A DNA stretch of 64,000 bases, taken from the NCBI GenBank assembly GCA_963824195.1, contig CAWGOJ010000005.1, positions 62,001 through 126,000 on the forward strand, read 5' to 3'. This stretch comes from Bog-473 sp963824195. Lineage in GTDB: Bacteria > Actinomycetota > Acidimicrobiia > Acidimicrobiales > RAAP-2. Positions 36,763 through 45,007 of this stretch are shown piece by piece. The translations under genes were made by a program, and so were the position numbers. The notes below the pieces were generated by a model. The model searched no databases. It was given only the letters and a program-made list of their open reading frames with translations, and was not told the origin of the DNA. How positions within the stretch are numbered: the stretch's first letter is position 1; each line of letters begins with the position of its first letter.

Positions 36763-37593
36763 ATGCGGCCGCTGGTTGTCATCCCGACCTATAACGAGTC
36801 GGAGAATATCGAGCGGATGCTCCGCCGTATCCACGAGTGCCTGCCGCAGGCCGGCGTGCTCGTGGTCGACGACGGGAGCCCCGACGGGACGGCCGACCTC
36901 GTGACGGCGGTGGCCACCGAGCTGCCCGACGTGCACCTGCTGGCCCGTGCCGCCAAGTCCGGACTGGGCAGTGCGTACCGTGCGGGCTTCGTGTGGGGTC
37001 TCGAGCGCGGCTACGACGCCTTCGTCGAGATCGATGCCGACTTCTCGCACGATCCGGCGGCGCTGCCCTCGTTGATCGCACCGCTCGAGGAGGGCTTCGA
37101 CGTCTCCATCGGCTCGCGCTACGTCGAAGGCGGGTCCATCCCCAACTGGTCCTGGCACCGCCACCTCCTCTCGCGGGGCGGCAACCTCTACGCGTCCGGC
37201 GTCCTCGGGCTCGGCGTCGCCGACTCGACGGCGGGGTACCGGGCCTACTCGGCCGGTATCTTGCGCCGGCTCGACCTCGGCCGGATCCGGGCCGAGGGCT
37301 ACGGCTTCCAGATCGAGATGACCTACCGGGCCAAGCAGCACGGCGCCGCCATCACCGAGGTGCCGATCAGCTTCGTCGACCGGGAGGCCGGCGAGTCGAA
37401 GATGTCGTCGTTCATCGTGATCGAGGCGCTGGGGCTCGTGACCTGGTGGGGCCTGGGGCGGTTGGTCCGGGCCTTCGGGCGCAAGCCGTCGGGCGCCGGC
37501 ACCGACATCACCGTCCCCGCCGCCCAGAGCGCCGGGAGCGGGGGCGGGCCCCGCCGCTACAGCGGCGCCACGGATCCCGTCCGATCGCCATGA
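36763..37593 (+). CDS. ppm1: Polyprenol monophosphomannose synthase (GT2)
   Basis: A 276-residue family-2 glycosyltransferase that transfers mannose from GDP-mannose to polyprenyl phosphate, giving the lipid donor for mannolipid synthesis. Key motifs are VVIPTYNESENIERML, VLVVDDGSPDGTADLV, AKSGLGSAYRAGFVWGLE, FVEIDADFSHDPAALPSLI (the DAD metal site), GSRYVEGGSIPNW and EVPISFVDREAGESKMS. It lacks the C-terminal membrane domain or fused acyltransferase of some homologues. The C-terminal about 30 residues are low-complexity. It may work with the GT87 mannosyltransferase. Confidence 0.92.
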   Translation: MRPLVVIPTYNESENIERMLRRIHECLPQAGVLVVDDGSPDGTADLVTAVATELPDVHLLARAAKSGLGSAYRAGFVWGLERGYDAFVEIDADFSHDPAALPSLIAPLEEGFDVSIGSRYVEGGSIPNWSWHRHLLSRGGNLYASGVLGLGVADSTAGYRAYSAGILRRLDLGRIRAEGYGFQIEMTYRAKQHGAAITEVPISFVDREAGESKMSSFIVIEALGLVTWWGLGRLVRAFGRKPSGAGTDITVPAAQSAGSGGGPRRYSGATDPVRSP

Positions 37594-37612
37594 GCACGGG
37601 CGCGGTGTGGTC

Positions 37613-38317
37613 ATGACGATCGAGGCACCCACGGCGCGCATCTTGGTGGTCGACGACGAGCCGAACATCGCCGAGCTGCTCTCGGACGCCCTGTCGTTCG
37701 AGGGCTATCAGGTCGGCGTGGCGGCGACCGGCGCCGAGGCGCTCGAGCAGGTGCGCGCCTTCCGCCCCCACCTCGTGATGCTCGATGTGATGCTGCCCGA
37801 CTTCGACGGCAACGAGGTCTGCCGGCGCATGCGCAACCAGGGTGAGCAGATGCCGATCGTCTTCCTGACGGCGCGTGACACCACCCAGGACAAGGTCGAG
37901 GGCCTGAGCATGGGCGACGACTACGTCACGAAGCCCTTCAGCGTCGAGGAGCTCATGGCACGCATCGGGGCGATCCTGCGCCGGGCCGGGGAGGTGGCGG
38001 CCGCCGACATCTCCACCCTGCAGTTCGCCGACCTCACCATGAACGTCGACACCCACGAGGTGTGGCGCGACGACCAGCCGATCGACCTGACGGCGACCGA
38101 GTTCAACCTCCTGCGCCACCTGCTGGAGAACGCCCGGCGGGTGATCTCCAAGTCCGAGCTGCTCGACAACGTCTGGGGATTCGACTTCCGCGGCGACCCC
38201 AACATCGTCGAGACCTACATCAGCTACCTGCGGAAGAAGATCGACGTCACCGAGCCGGCGCTCATCCACACCATCCGCCGCGTCGGCTACACCCTGCGAC
38301 TGCCCCGGGAAGGATGA
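37613..38317 (+). CDS. OmpR/PhoB-family response regulator
   Basis: 234 residues. The receiver domain (about 9-120) has the acidic pair in ILVVDDEPNI, phosphoacceptor Asp in HLVMLDVMLPDFDG, Thr in VFLTARD and Lys in DDYVTKPFS. The C-terminal winged helix (about 140-232) has EFNLLRHLLENARRVISKSELLDNVWG and YISYLRKKID. It pairs with the histidine kinase immediately downstream (ATGA overlap), forming a standard two-component system. An in-frame GTG lies at 37607. The signal is unknown. Confidence 0.95.
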   Translation: MTIEAPTARILVVDDEPNIAELLSDALSFEGYQVGVAATGAEALEQVRAFRPHLVMLDVMLPDFDGNEVCRRMRNQGEQMPIVFLTARDTTQDKVEGLSMGDDYVTKPFSVEELMARIGAILRRAGEVAAADISTLQFADLTMNVDTHEVWRDDQPIDLTATEFNLLRHLLENARRVISKSELLDNVWGFDFRGDPNIVETYISYLRKKIDVTEPALIHTIRRVGYTLRLPREG

Positions 38318-39822
38318 GCCTCCAGAAGCGGCTCGTCGCCGTCGTGGCGTTGCTGCTGGTGATCGGCCTCCTGGTCGCCGAGGTCGTCACGTACGCCTCG
38401 GTCCGCTCCTTCCTCTACGGCCAGGCGGACAACACGCTCGCCCAGAACGAGGCGCTCGGCTTCAACTACCTGACGTACGCGGCGGGCCGGGACCTGCCGA
38501 TCACCGAGGCCAGCCTCTCGCGCCGGGTCTCCTCGGACGTGTACCTGACACTCCTCGATCGCAAAGGCGAGGTGATCCTGCGCCGCCCCTCGGGGTCGCC
38601 GACGCGGCCCGACCCGGCGCCGATCCTGACCAATCAGGTCCAGGTGCAGCAGGTGCCCGACATCTACAGCCGGGTCCGCGTCGGGCGCTACGCCGGCACG
38701 CTCCGCCCCGACCCCGCCGCGGTGATCCTCGGGAGCACGGGTGACCCCGACGGCCAGTACCGCACCGTGGCCGTCACCGTGCCCCAGGGCACGCTCATCA
38801 CCTCCATATCGCTCAACCCGACCAACGACACGCTGGCCTCGCTGCGCCGTGTCGAGCTGATCGCCAGCCTGGCCGTGCTGCTGGCCATGGGCGTGCTGGT
38901 CATGGTGGTCGTGCGCCGAGGCCTGCGCCCGCTGCGCCAGATGGCCGGCACGGCGGACGCCATCGCCTCGGGCGACCTGACGCGCCGCGTGCCCGAGGAG
39001 CGCCCCGGCACCGAGGTGGGCCGCCTCGGTGTGGCGCTCAACGAGATGCTGACCCAGATCGAGGGGGCCTTCGCCGAGAAGTCGGCCTCCGAGGAGCGCC
39101 TGCGCCAGTTCGTGTCCGACGCGTCGCACGAACTGCGGACGCCCCTCACCTCCATCCGGGGCTACGCGGAGCTGCTGGGGCGGGGCGGGTTCTCCGACGA
39201 AGCGGGACGGCGCAAGGCGCTCAAGCGGATCGAGGAGGAGGCGACCCGCATGGGTGGCCTGGTCGAGGACCTGTTGCTGCTCGCCGAGCTGGACCGGGGC
39301 CGGCCGCTCCTGGCGGAGCCGGTCGACCTGCAGCGCATCTGCGCCGACGCCGTGGGTGACTCGAACGCGGTGGCCCATGGCCACCACCTGATGCTCGAGA
39401 CGGGGCCCCCGGTGGTGGTCGTCGGCGACGGCGAGCGCCTGGCTCAGGTGGCGCACAACCTCGTGCGCAACGCGCTGGCCCACACGCCTCCGGGCACCGA
39501 GGTCAGCGTGTCGACGGGCGTGGCGCAGAACATGGGGTACATCAAGGTGTCCGACAACGGACCGGGGATCGCCCCCGGCGAGGCCGCCCGTGTCTTCGAC
39601 CGCTTCTACCAGGGTGATCCGTCCCGGTCGGCCACCGGGACCGGGTTGGGACTGGCCATCGTGCGAGCCATCGCCGAGGCCCTGCACGGGTCGGCCGAAG
39701 TGCTCTCCGTGCCGGGCCCGCGCTCGGGGGCGACCCTGGTGGTCAGGATCCCCCTCGCCGCCACCCACGTGGCCCCCGCCGCCGCTTCGCCCACGCCCGC
39801 CCGCTCACCGCAGCTGCACTGA
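38314..39822 (+). CDS. Membrane sensor histidine kinase (HAMP-HisKA-HATPase)
   Basis: 502 residues. TM1 is at about residues 6-28, then an extracytoplasmic sensor region of about 155 residues, TM2 at about 185-207, and a HAMP domain (RRGLRPLRQMAGTADAIASGDLTRRVP). The dimerisation/phosphorylation helix is FVSDASHELRTPLTSIRGYAELL. The ATPase domain has the N box VAHNLVRNALAHTPPG, G1 DNGPGIAPGEAARVFDRFYQ and G2 GTGLGLAIVRAI. It is the partner of the upstream response regulator. Its last 18 bp overlap the convergent isochorismate synthase gene. Confidence 0.95.
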   Translation: MSLQKRLVAVVALLLVIGLLVAEVVTYASVRSFLYGQADNTLAQNEALGFNYLTYAAGRDLPITEASLSRRVSSDVYLTLLDRKGEVILRRPSGSPTRPDPAPILTNQVQVQQVPDIYSRVRVGRYAGTLRPDPAAVILGSTGDPDGQYRTVAVTVPQGTLITSISLNPTNDTLASLRRVELIASLAVLLAMGVLVMVVVRRGLRPLRQMAGTADAIASGDLTRRVPEERPGTEVGRLGVALNEMLTQIEGAFAEKSASEERLRQFVSDASHELRTPLTSIRGYAELLGRGGFSDEAGRRKALKRIEEEATRMGGLVEDLLLLAELDRGRPLLAEPVDLQRICADAVGDSNAVAHGHHLMLETGPPVVVVGDGERLAQVAHNLVRNALAHTPPGTEVSVSTGVAQNMGYIKVSDNGPGIAPGEAARVFDRFYQGDPSRSATGTGLGLAIVRAIAEALHGSAEVLSVPGPRSGATLVVRIPLAATHVAPAAASPTPARSPQLH

Positions 39823-41085
39823 GGCCCCGGGGACGACGGCCTCGAGGACCGTCGTCAGCTTCACGTTGGTCTCGGTCGCCTCGGCATCGGGGACCGAGTC
39901 CGCGACGACGCCGGAGCCGGCGCGCAGCGTGACGGCGGCACCGTCGGCGTGGAGCCGGGCGCTGCGGATCCCGATCATCCACTCGCCGTCGCCCGCGGCG
40001 TCCACCCAGCCCACCGGGCCGGCCCAGTAGCCCCGCTCGTCCGCCTCGCGGTGCGCGATGAACTCGAGCGCCTCGGCGCGGGGGGTCCCGCCGACGGCCG
40101 GCGTGGGATGGAGGCGTTCCAGGAGCTCGAGCACCCCGACTGGCTTGCTGAGGCGTCCCTCGATCCGCGTGCCGAGATGGGCCACCGAGCGGAACGCGAC
40201 CATGGAGGGCTCCTCGGGCACCGACAGCCCGTCGCAGTACGGGGTGAGCGTCGCCGCGATGTCGTCGACCACGTAGCCGTGCTCCTCGCGGCTCTTGGGG
40301 GACCGGGCCAGGCCACGTTGGGCGTCGGCGTCGGCACGTGCGGTGTCGCCGCGTGGCACCGTGCCGGCCAGGGGATGGCACGACACCTTGTCGTCGTGGC
40401 GGGCCACGAGCAGCTCGGGGCTGGCGCCGAAGAAGGCGCCGTCGGGGACCGGCATGGAGAAGATGGTGCAGTTGGGCTCGCCGGCGCGGAGCCGGCGCAG
40501 CACCGCCGAGAGGGGGAGCGGGCCGTCGAGCTCCACGGTGATCGGACGGGACAGCACCACCTTGCGCAGCGTGGCGCCGGGCCCGCGCATCAGGGCGACG
40601 GCGTCGGCCACCATGTCGCCGTAGGCCGCCGAGGTCATGGAGGTGGAGAGGGCGGCCACCATGGGGTCGTCGGCGACCTCGGGCGTGGTGCCGTACTGCC
40701 AGATCACGGCGTCGAACAGCTCGTCGGTCCCGGGGAGCGCCGTGCCCGCCGGGCCGACCGCGGTGGCCCAGCGCCGGGTGACCCCTTCCGCGTCGCGTGA
40801 GATCCCCATGGTGAAGCGGGGGATCACGAGGTACCCGTCCATGGCGTCGACGAAGGGGAGCGCGCCGAGCGCCACCACGCCGGAGCCCGGTCGCCGGACG
40901 GTGTCGTCGCACGGGATGGCCCTCATCGCGGTCGGCGCTTCAGCGGCGCGGACGAGCTGCGCCGTGCCCCATCCGACCAGGGTCAGACCGGGGCGGTCGA
41001 AGAGAACGGTCGGGCTCCCGTCGAATTGCAGCGCGTCGGGCCCGTAGTCGAGCGGCACGCTCCGCGCGTGGAGCGCGTCGGTCAC
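39805..41085 (-). CDS. menF: Isochorismate synthase (menaquinone type)
   Basis: A 426-residue chorismate-utilising enzyme converting chorismate to isochorismate. Diagnostic residues lie in TLRKVVLSRPITVEL (base Lys), FFGASPELLVAR, SCHPLAGTVPRGDT, SPKSREEHGYVVDDIAATLTPYC (Mg-binding Glu), HPTPAVGGTPRAEAL and RGYWAGPVGWVDAAGDGEWMIGIRSA. The GTG start overlaps the menG stop by GTGA. Coupling to menG supports a role in menaquinone rather than siderophore synthesis; a salicylate-type enzyme is a less likely alternative. Confidence 0.9.
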   Translation of the reverse strand: MTDALHARSVPLDYGPDALQFDGSPTVLFDRPGLTLVGWGTAQLVRAAEAPTAMRAIPCDDTVRRPGSGVVALGALPFVDAMDGYLVIPRFTMGISRDAEGVTRRWATAVGPAGTALPGTDELFDAVIWQYGTTPEVADDPMVAALSTSMTSAAYGDMVADAVALMRGPGATLRKVVLSRPITVELDGPLPLSAVLRRLRAGEPNCTIFSMPVPDGAFFGASPELLVARHDDKVSCHPLAGTVPRGDTARADADAQRGLARSPKSREEHGYVVDDIAATLTPYCDGLSVPEEPSMVAFRSVAHLGTRIEGRLSKPVGVLELLERLHPTPAVGGTPRAEALEFIAHREADERGYWAGPVGWVDAAGDGEWMIGIRSARLHADGAAVTLRAGSGVVADSVPDAEATETNVKLTTVLEAVVPGASVQLR

Positions 41086-41816
41086 GGGGAGCCGGCGCGG
41101 GTGGCGACGACGAGCTGGCTGAGACCTCCCGCCAGGGGGCGGATCCCGACGGCGGAGAAACCGGCCCCGAGCAGCATCCGGCGCAGGATGGGGGTGGGGG
41201 GGAGGTACGCCACGGAGCGGGGCAGGTAGTGGTAGGCCTCCGAGTCGGAGATGGCCCCGCCCAGGGCGGGGACCGCCCGGTTGAACCACACGTCGTAACC
41301 GGCGCGCCAGAGCCGCGACGTCGGGGCGTCGACCTCGAGCACGGCGAGCCGCCCACCCGCACGGAGCACGCGGGCGCACTCGGACAGCGTGGCCGCCAGG
41401 TCGGTGAAGTTGCGCAGCGCGTAGCCGCACACGAGCCCGTCAAAAGCACCGTCGCCGAAGGGGAGCCGGCTGCCGTCCGCCTCGACGAGCGGCGTCGACG
41501 CGCCGTTGGCCGCCAGCATGCCCGCGCTCAGGTCCGCCCCGACCACGCGGTAGCCGCGGCGCAGAGCCAGCCGTGAGAGGTCGCCCGTCCCACAGGCCAG
41601 GTCGAGGACGAGCGCATCCTCGGGCAGGGCGAGCGAGGCCACGGCGCCGCGCCGCCATGCCTGGTCGAGCCCGAAGGTCATCATTCGGTTCATCAGGTCG
41701 TAGCGCGGTGCGATGGTGTCGAACATGGCGCGCACGCGCGCCGTCTTCTCCTCGCCGGTGGGCAGCGGCGCCGTCGACGCGGGATCGGCGGCCGCGTGCC
41801 GGCGGCCTCGCGCCAT
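41082..41816 (-). CDS. menG: Demethylmenaquinone methyltransferase
   Basis: A 244-residue SAM-dependent methyltransferase of the UbiE/MenG family that performs the last step of menaquinone synthesis. It contains VRAMFDTIAPRYDLMNRMMTFGLDQAWRR (the UbiE signature), VLDLACGTGDLSRLALRRGYRVVGADLS, GYALRNFTDLAATLSECARVLRAGGRLAVLEVDAP, and SEAYHYLPRSVAYLP near the end. The ATG at 41816 is chosen. It forms an operon with the isochorismate synthase downstream and possibly the MaoC-like gene upstream (14 bp gap). Confidence 0.94.
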   Translation of the reverse strand: MARGRRHAAADPASTAPLPTGEEKTARVRAMFDTIAPRYDLMNRMMTFGLDQAWRRGAVASLALPEDALVLDLACGTGDLSRLALRRGYRVVGADLSAGMLAANGASTPLVEADGSRLPFGDGAFDGLVCGYALRNFTDLAATLSECARVLRAGGRLAVLEVDAPTSRLWRAGYDVWFNRAVPALGGAISDSEAYHYLPRSVAYLPPTPILRRMLLGAGFSAVGIRPLAGGLSQLVVATRAGSP

Positions 41817-41830
41817 GGTGCGGGGCGGGG

Positions 41831-42286
41831 TCAGCGGTAGTAGCGGTAGACCACTTGGGCGACGCACGCCGGCTTGGGTGCGTCCTTGACCTCCATCACC
41901 AGGTCGTAGGTGACCTGCACGCCGCCGTCGGTGTCCTCGACGCCCGCCACCGTGACGCCCATGCGCAAGTCGGCGCCGACGGGAACCGGCGAGGGGAAGC
42001 GGACCTTGTTGCAGCCGTAGTTGACGCCGAACTTCGTGTTCTCGACGCGGATGATCTTGTTCAACAGGACCGGGGCGAGCGAGAGGGTCAGGTATCCGTG
42101 GGCGATGGCGACGCCGAAGGGCCCCTCCTTGGCGCGCTCGGGGTCGACGTGGATCCACTGGTGGTCGTCGGTCGCGTCGGCGAAGAGGTTCACCCGGTCC
42201 TGGGTGATCGTCTGCCACTCGGAGAATCCGAGCTCCTTGCCGACGAGATCGTGAAAGGCGTCGACACCGTCGACGATGGTGGTCAT
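41831..42286 (-). CDS. MaoC-like hot-dog dehydratase
   Basis: A 151-residue hot-dog-fold protein of the MaoC/NodN family, typically an (R)-specific enoyl-CoA hydratase. The hydratase motif is FADATDDHQWIHVDPERAKEGPFGVAIAHGYLTLSL, with the Asp and His of the catalytic dyad. YGCNKVRFPSPVPVG is also typical. GAGGAG lies 7-8 nt upstream of the ATG at 42286. Its physiological substrate is unknown; cotranscription with menG may only reflect position. Confidence 0.9.
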   Translation of the reverse strand: MTTIVDGVDAFHDLVGKELGFSEWQTITQDRVNLFADATDDHQWIHVDPERAKEGPFGVAIAHGYLTLSLAPVLLNKIIRVENTKFGVNYGCNKVRFPSPVPVGADLRMGVTVAGVEDTDGGVQVTYDLVMEVKDAPKPACVAQVVYRYYR

Positions 42287-42352
42287 GCTGCGCTCCTCGC
42301 TGGTCAGGGTTTGATTCCGCTGAGGGACGCTACCCGCCCCGGAGCACCTCAC

Positions 42353-42358
42353 TACGCT
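42353..42358 (+). promoter_or_regulatory. Probable leaderless -10 box of the VIT1-like gene
   Basis: TACGCT ends 7 nt before the GTG start at 42366; no Shine-Dalgarno sequence is present. Confidence 0.45.
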
Positions 42359-42365
42359 GACTCAC

Positions 42366-43088
42366 GTGAGCTACGCGCACGAGCACGATGCCATGCCGGC
42401 CCACCAGCACCGGGATGTCCGCGGCGGCGGCGCCCGGGCGGCCGTCTTCGGCATCAGCGACGGCCTGGTGACCAACGTCTCCCTGGTCCTGGGCATCGCC
42501 GGGGCGAACCCGGGGGGGTCGATCGTGCGCCTGGTCGGGGTGGCCGGGCTCGTCGCCGGTTCCTTCTCCATGGCGGCCGGGGAGTACCTCTCCATGACCG
42601 CCCAGCGCGAGCTCATGGAGCGCGAGCTCGAGGTGGAGCGCCGGTCGCTGAGCCGCAGCCCCGAGGGGGAGGCGGCGGAGCTCCGGGGCATGTACGTGCA
42701 GCGGGGTATCGACCCCAACGTGGCGACCGACATGGTCAACGAGGTGATGCAGGACCCCGAGCTCGCCCTCGAGACCCACGCCCGCGAGGAGCTGGGCATC
42801 ACGACCCAGAGCCTCGGGTCGCCGTGGCAGGCCGCTGCCGCCTCCTTCGTCGCCTTCGCCATCGGCGCCTTCATCCCGTTGGCGCCCTGGTTGTTCACGT
42901 CGGGGACGCCGGCCATCGTGCTTTCCGTGGTGCTGGGCGCCGTGGCCGCGCTCGTCGTCGGTGCCGTGCTGGCGAAATTCACCGAGCGGCGGGCCATCGT
43001 GTCTGCGCTGCGCCAGCTGGGCGTGACCGCGGTCGCCGCCGGGGTTACCTACGGGGTCGGCCGCGCCATCGGGACGGGCACGAGCTGA
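42366..43088 (+). CDS. VIT1/CCC1-family iron/manganese transporter
   Basis: A 240-residue membrane protein of the vacuolar iron transporter family. It has a His-rich N-terminus (HEHDAMPAHQH), then AAVFGISDGLVTNVSLVLGIAGA (TM1 signature with Asp), AGLVAGSFSMAAGEYLSMTAQRELMERELEVER (TM2 and the start of the Glu-rich metal-binding domain), LRGMYVQRGIDPNVATDMVNEVMQDPELALE, and three C-terminal hydrophobic segments. Homologues move Fe2+ or Mn2+ out of the cytoplasm. It is divergent from the MaoC-like gene. Confidence 0.92.
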   Translation: MSYAHEHDAMPAHQHRDVRGGGARAAVFGISDGLVTNVSLVLGIAGANPGGSIVRLVGVAGLVAGSFSMAAGEYLSMTAQRELMERELEVERRSLSRSPEGEAAELRGMYVQRGIDPNVATDMVNEVMQDPELALETHAREELGITTQSLGSPWQAAAASFVAFAIGAFIPLAPWLFTSGTPAIVLSVVLGAVAALVVGAVLAKFTERRAIVSALRQLGVTAVAAGVTYGVGRAIGTGTS

Positions 43089-43107
43089 CGCGGGTGCGCG
43101 AGCGGCG

Positions 43108-44061
43108 TCAGGCCGGTCCGGCCCCGGGCGGGTCGCGCCGGTACGACCGGTCGACGTGGTCGACGGTGAAGCCGAGCGACCTGTACAGGGCGACGGCGAC
43201 CTCGTTGGTGGCGTCGGTGTAGAGCATCCCGACGGTGACGCCGCGCCGCCACAGCGACTCGAGCCCGGCCACGGTGAGGGACCGCCCCCAGCCTTGCCCG
43301 TGGTGCCGGGGGTCGACGGCGACGACGTAGATCTCCCCGAGCTCCGGACTGCGGTCACGGTGGACCTTGGTCCAGCACGAACCGATGAGGCCGGCGCCGT
43401 CGGGATCGTCGGCCACGAGGAACCCGTCGAGCTCGACCCAGTCCGCGGCCATGCGCTGCCCGAGTTGCTCGACCGTCCACCCACCCTGCTCGGGATGCCC
43501 GGCGAACGCCCGGTTGTTCGTGTCGACCCAGGCCTCGTCGTCGCGTCCGGGCACGAAGGGGCGGGTGACCAGGGGGCGGGTCGCCGCCACGACGTCCGGC
43601 GGGAGCGGCAGCGGGACACGCATCTGGAGGAGGTCGCGCTCGGCAACGAATCCGTGCGCGTGGGCGCGGTCGTCGTCGGCGGGCCCGGCCTGCATGGCCC
43701 AGAGATGGACCGGGGCGTCGGTCGGCGCCTCCGCCACGGCGCGCCCGAGCAGCGCGGACACCACGGCGTCCTCGGTGCCGCGTGCCCGGGCGGCGGGATC
43801 CGCGACGATGTGGAGCACGGTGGAGCCGTCCTTGGCGGGTGAGAGCAGGGCGAGCCCGACGAGCCCACCCTCGTCTCGGGCGAGCACGGTGCGACCCTGC
43901 GCCCGTGCTGTCGCGGGGTGCATCGCGGCGACCAGTTGCGGCTCGGGCAGTGCGGGGTGGTCGCCGCCCGCGCCGGCCCGGGCCAGAAGTGCAGCGATCT
44001 CCTCCCGGTCGGCCGCGCCGAGGTGGTCCAGCTCGACCACCACCATGTCCTCCACGTCCAC
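43108..44061 (-). CDS. mshD: Mycothiol synthase
   Basis: A 317-residue tandem GNAT protein that acetylates Cys-GlcN-Ins to give mycothiol, the actinobacterial low-molecular-weight thiol. The N-terminal GNAT half is degenerate. The C-terminal half has ELGEIYVVAVDPRHHGQGWGRSLTVAGLESLWRRGV, the acetyl-CoA loop (HGQGWGRSL), then GMLYTDATNEVAVALYRSLGFTVDHVDRSY. TNNRAFAGHPEQGGW is typical of MshD. I choose the GTG at 44061 because TACGTT lies 7 nt upstream; ATG 44046 is the alternative. The gene is diagnostic for Actinomycetota. Confidence 0.92.
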   Translation of the reverse strand: MDVEDMVVVELDHLGAADREEIAALLARAGAGGDHPALPEPQLVAAMHPATARAQGRTVLARDEGGLVGLALLSPAKDGSTVLHIVADPAARARGTEDAVVSALLGRAVAEAPTDAPVHLWAMQAGPADDDRAHAHGFVAERDLLQMRVPLPLPPDVVAATRPLVTRPFVPGRDDEAWVDTNNRAFAGHPEQGGWTVEQLGQRMAADWVELDGFLVADDPDGAGLIGSCWTKVHRDRSPELGEIYVVAVDPRHHGQGWGRSLTVAGLESLWRRGVTVGMLYTDATNEVAVALYRSLGFTVDHVDRSYRRDPPGAGPA

Positions 44062-44068
44062 GTCGGCC

Positions 44069-44074
44069 AACGTA
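44069..44074 (-). promoter_or_regulatory. Probable leaderless -10 box of mshD
   Basis: TACGTT on the minus strand ends 7 nt before the GTG at 44061. It shares a 31-bp gap with the divergent nth promoter. Confidence 0.45.
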
Positions 44075-44080
44075 ACCCGG

Positions 44081-44086
44081 TACCGT
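44081..44086 (+). promoter_or_regulatory. Probable leaderless -10 box of nth
   Basis: TACCGT ends 6 nt before the nth GTG start at 44093. It lies back-to-back with the mshD box. Confidence 0.45.
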
Positions 44087-44092
44087 GAGCCG

Positions 44093-44758
44093 GTGGCGAA
44101 GCCGAGGACTCCCAAGGGGCGGGCGAGGCTCGTCGTCGAGCGCCTGGCCGAGCGCTACCCGGGCACCGCGACGGAGCTGTGCGCGCTCGAGCACAAGGAC
44201 GCCTTTCAACTGCTGGCCGCCACCATCCTGTCGGCGCAGTGCACCGACGCGCGCGTCAACATGGTCACGCCCGTGCTCTTCGCCGCCTATCCGGACCCGG
44301 CATCGCTGGCCGCCGCGAACCCCGAGGACGTCGAGGAGATCATCCGGTCCACCGGGTTCTTCCGCGCCAAGACCAAGAGCCTCATCGGCATGGCCGGTGC
44401 CGTGGCCGATCGCTACGGCGGCGAGGTCCCGCGCCAGCTCGACGAACTGGTGACGATCCCGGGCGTGGGTCGCAAGACGGGCAACGTCGTGCGCAGTGTC
44501 GCCTTCGGGCTGCCCGGACTCGCCGTCGACACCCACGTCCTGCGGGTGAGTCAGCGCCTGGGTCTGCTCGAGGGGATGGCGCCGGCCGAGCAGCGGGACG
44601 CGGTCAAGGTCGAGCACAAGCTCAACGCCCTGATTCCCGCGGCCGAGCGGGGGGCCTTCAGCCTACGGGTCATCCTCCATGGGCGGGAGACCTGTGTTGC
44701 GCGAAAGCCGCGCTGCGCCGCATGCCCCTTGGCCGATTTTTGCCCCTCGATACGGTAA
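44093..44758 (+). CDS. nth: Endonuclease III
   Basis: A 221-residue DNA glycosylase/AP lyase that removes oxidised pyrimidines. The helix-hairpin-helix LVTIPGVGRKTGNVV carries the catalytic Lys, and the catalytic Asp is in LAVDTHVLRVSQRLG. The C-terminal 4Fe-4S cluster has the correct C-x6-C-x2-C-x5-C spacing in CVARKPRCAACPLADFC. LLAATILSAQCTDARVN is a further signature. The GTG start follows a probable leaderless promoter, and a terminator lies just downstream. Confidence 0.96.
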   Translation: MAKPRTPKGRARLVVERLAERYPGTATELCALEHKDAFQLLAATILSAQCTDARVNMVTPVLFAAYPDPASLAAANPEDVEEIIRSTGFFRAKTKSLIGMAGAVADRYGGEVPRQLDELVTIPGVGRKTGNVVRSVAFGLPGLAVDTHVLRVSQRLGLLEGMAPAEQRDAVKVEHKLNALIPAAERGAFSLRVILHGRETCVARKPRCAACPLADFCPSIR

Positions 44759-44770
44759 TCGGCGCGCGAT

Positions 44771-44790
44771 GGGTCTTTCGGCCCCTTTTT
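44771..44790 (+). terminator. Intrinsic terminator of nth
   Basis: GGGTC-TTTC-GGCCC forms a 5-bp stem (one G-U pair) with a four-base loop, followed by C and TTTTT. It lies 13 bp after the nth stop. Confidence 0.55.
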
Positions 44791-44913
44791 AGGCAATTCG
44801 GGTTTCCCTTGGTGAAATCCGAAAACACAGGCGCTACCATTGGCGCTGGAACCGGTTCCCGCCACCTGGTTCCAAAAGAGTCGTGACTGGGATCCGCCTC
44901 CTGGCCGACTCGC

Positions 44914-44941
44914 CCAATGCCGGCCTTCGGGCCGGCATTGG
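44914..44941 (+). terminator. Perfect 12-bp hairpin with TTCG loop
   Basis: CCAATGCCGGCC, then TTCG, then GGCCGGCATTGG form a perfect stem with a UUCG-type tetraloop. No T-run follows, so it is either a factor-assisted terminator or a structured RNA element. It lies between the nth terminator and the toxin-antitoxin promoter. Confidence 0.55.
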
Positions 44942-44977
44942 TGTGTCCGGCCCAGTTCAGCGGTGGTGCAGAGCCCC

Positions 44978-44998
44978 GGTAGTACTTGAGGTGCTACC
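44978..44998 (+). promoter_or_regulatory. Probable autoregulatory operator and promoter of the TA pair
   Basis: GGTAGTAC-TTGAG-GTGCTACC is an inverted repeat matching at 7 of 8 positions. TACCAT (44995-45000), 7 nt before the antitoxin ATG at 45008, is the likely -10 box and overlaps the right arm. Ribbon-helix-helix antitoxins usually repress their own promoter through such sites. Confidence 0.5.
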
Positions 44999-45007
44999 AT
45001 CGGGGCC

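Noticed and set aside
44821..44950. tRNA-like sequence near GGTTCC elements
   Set aside because: No acceptor stem, anticodon stem or T-arm can be arranged; the GGTTCC copies belong to a palindrome.
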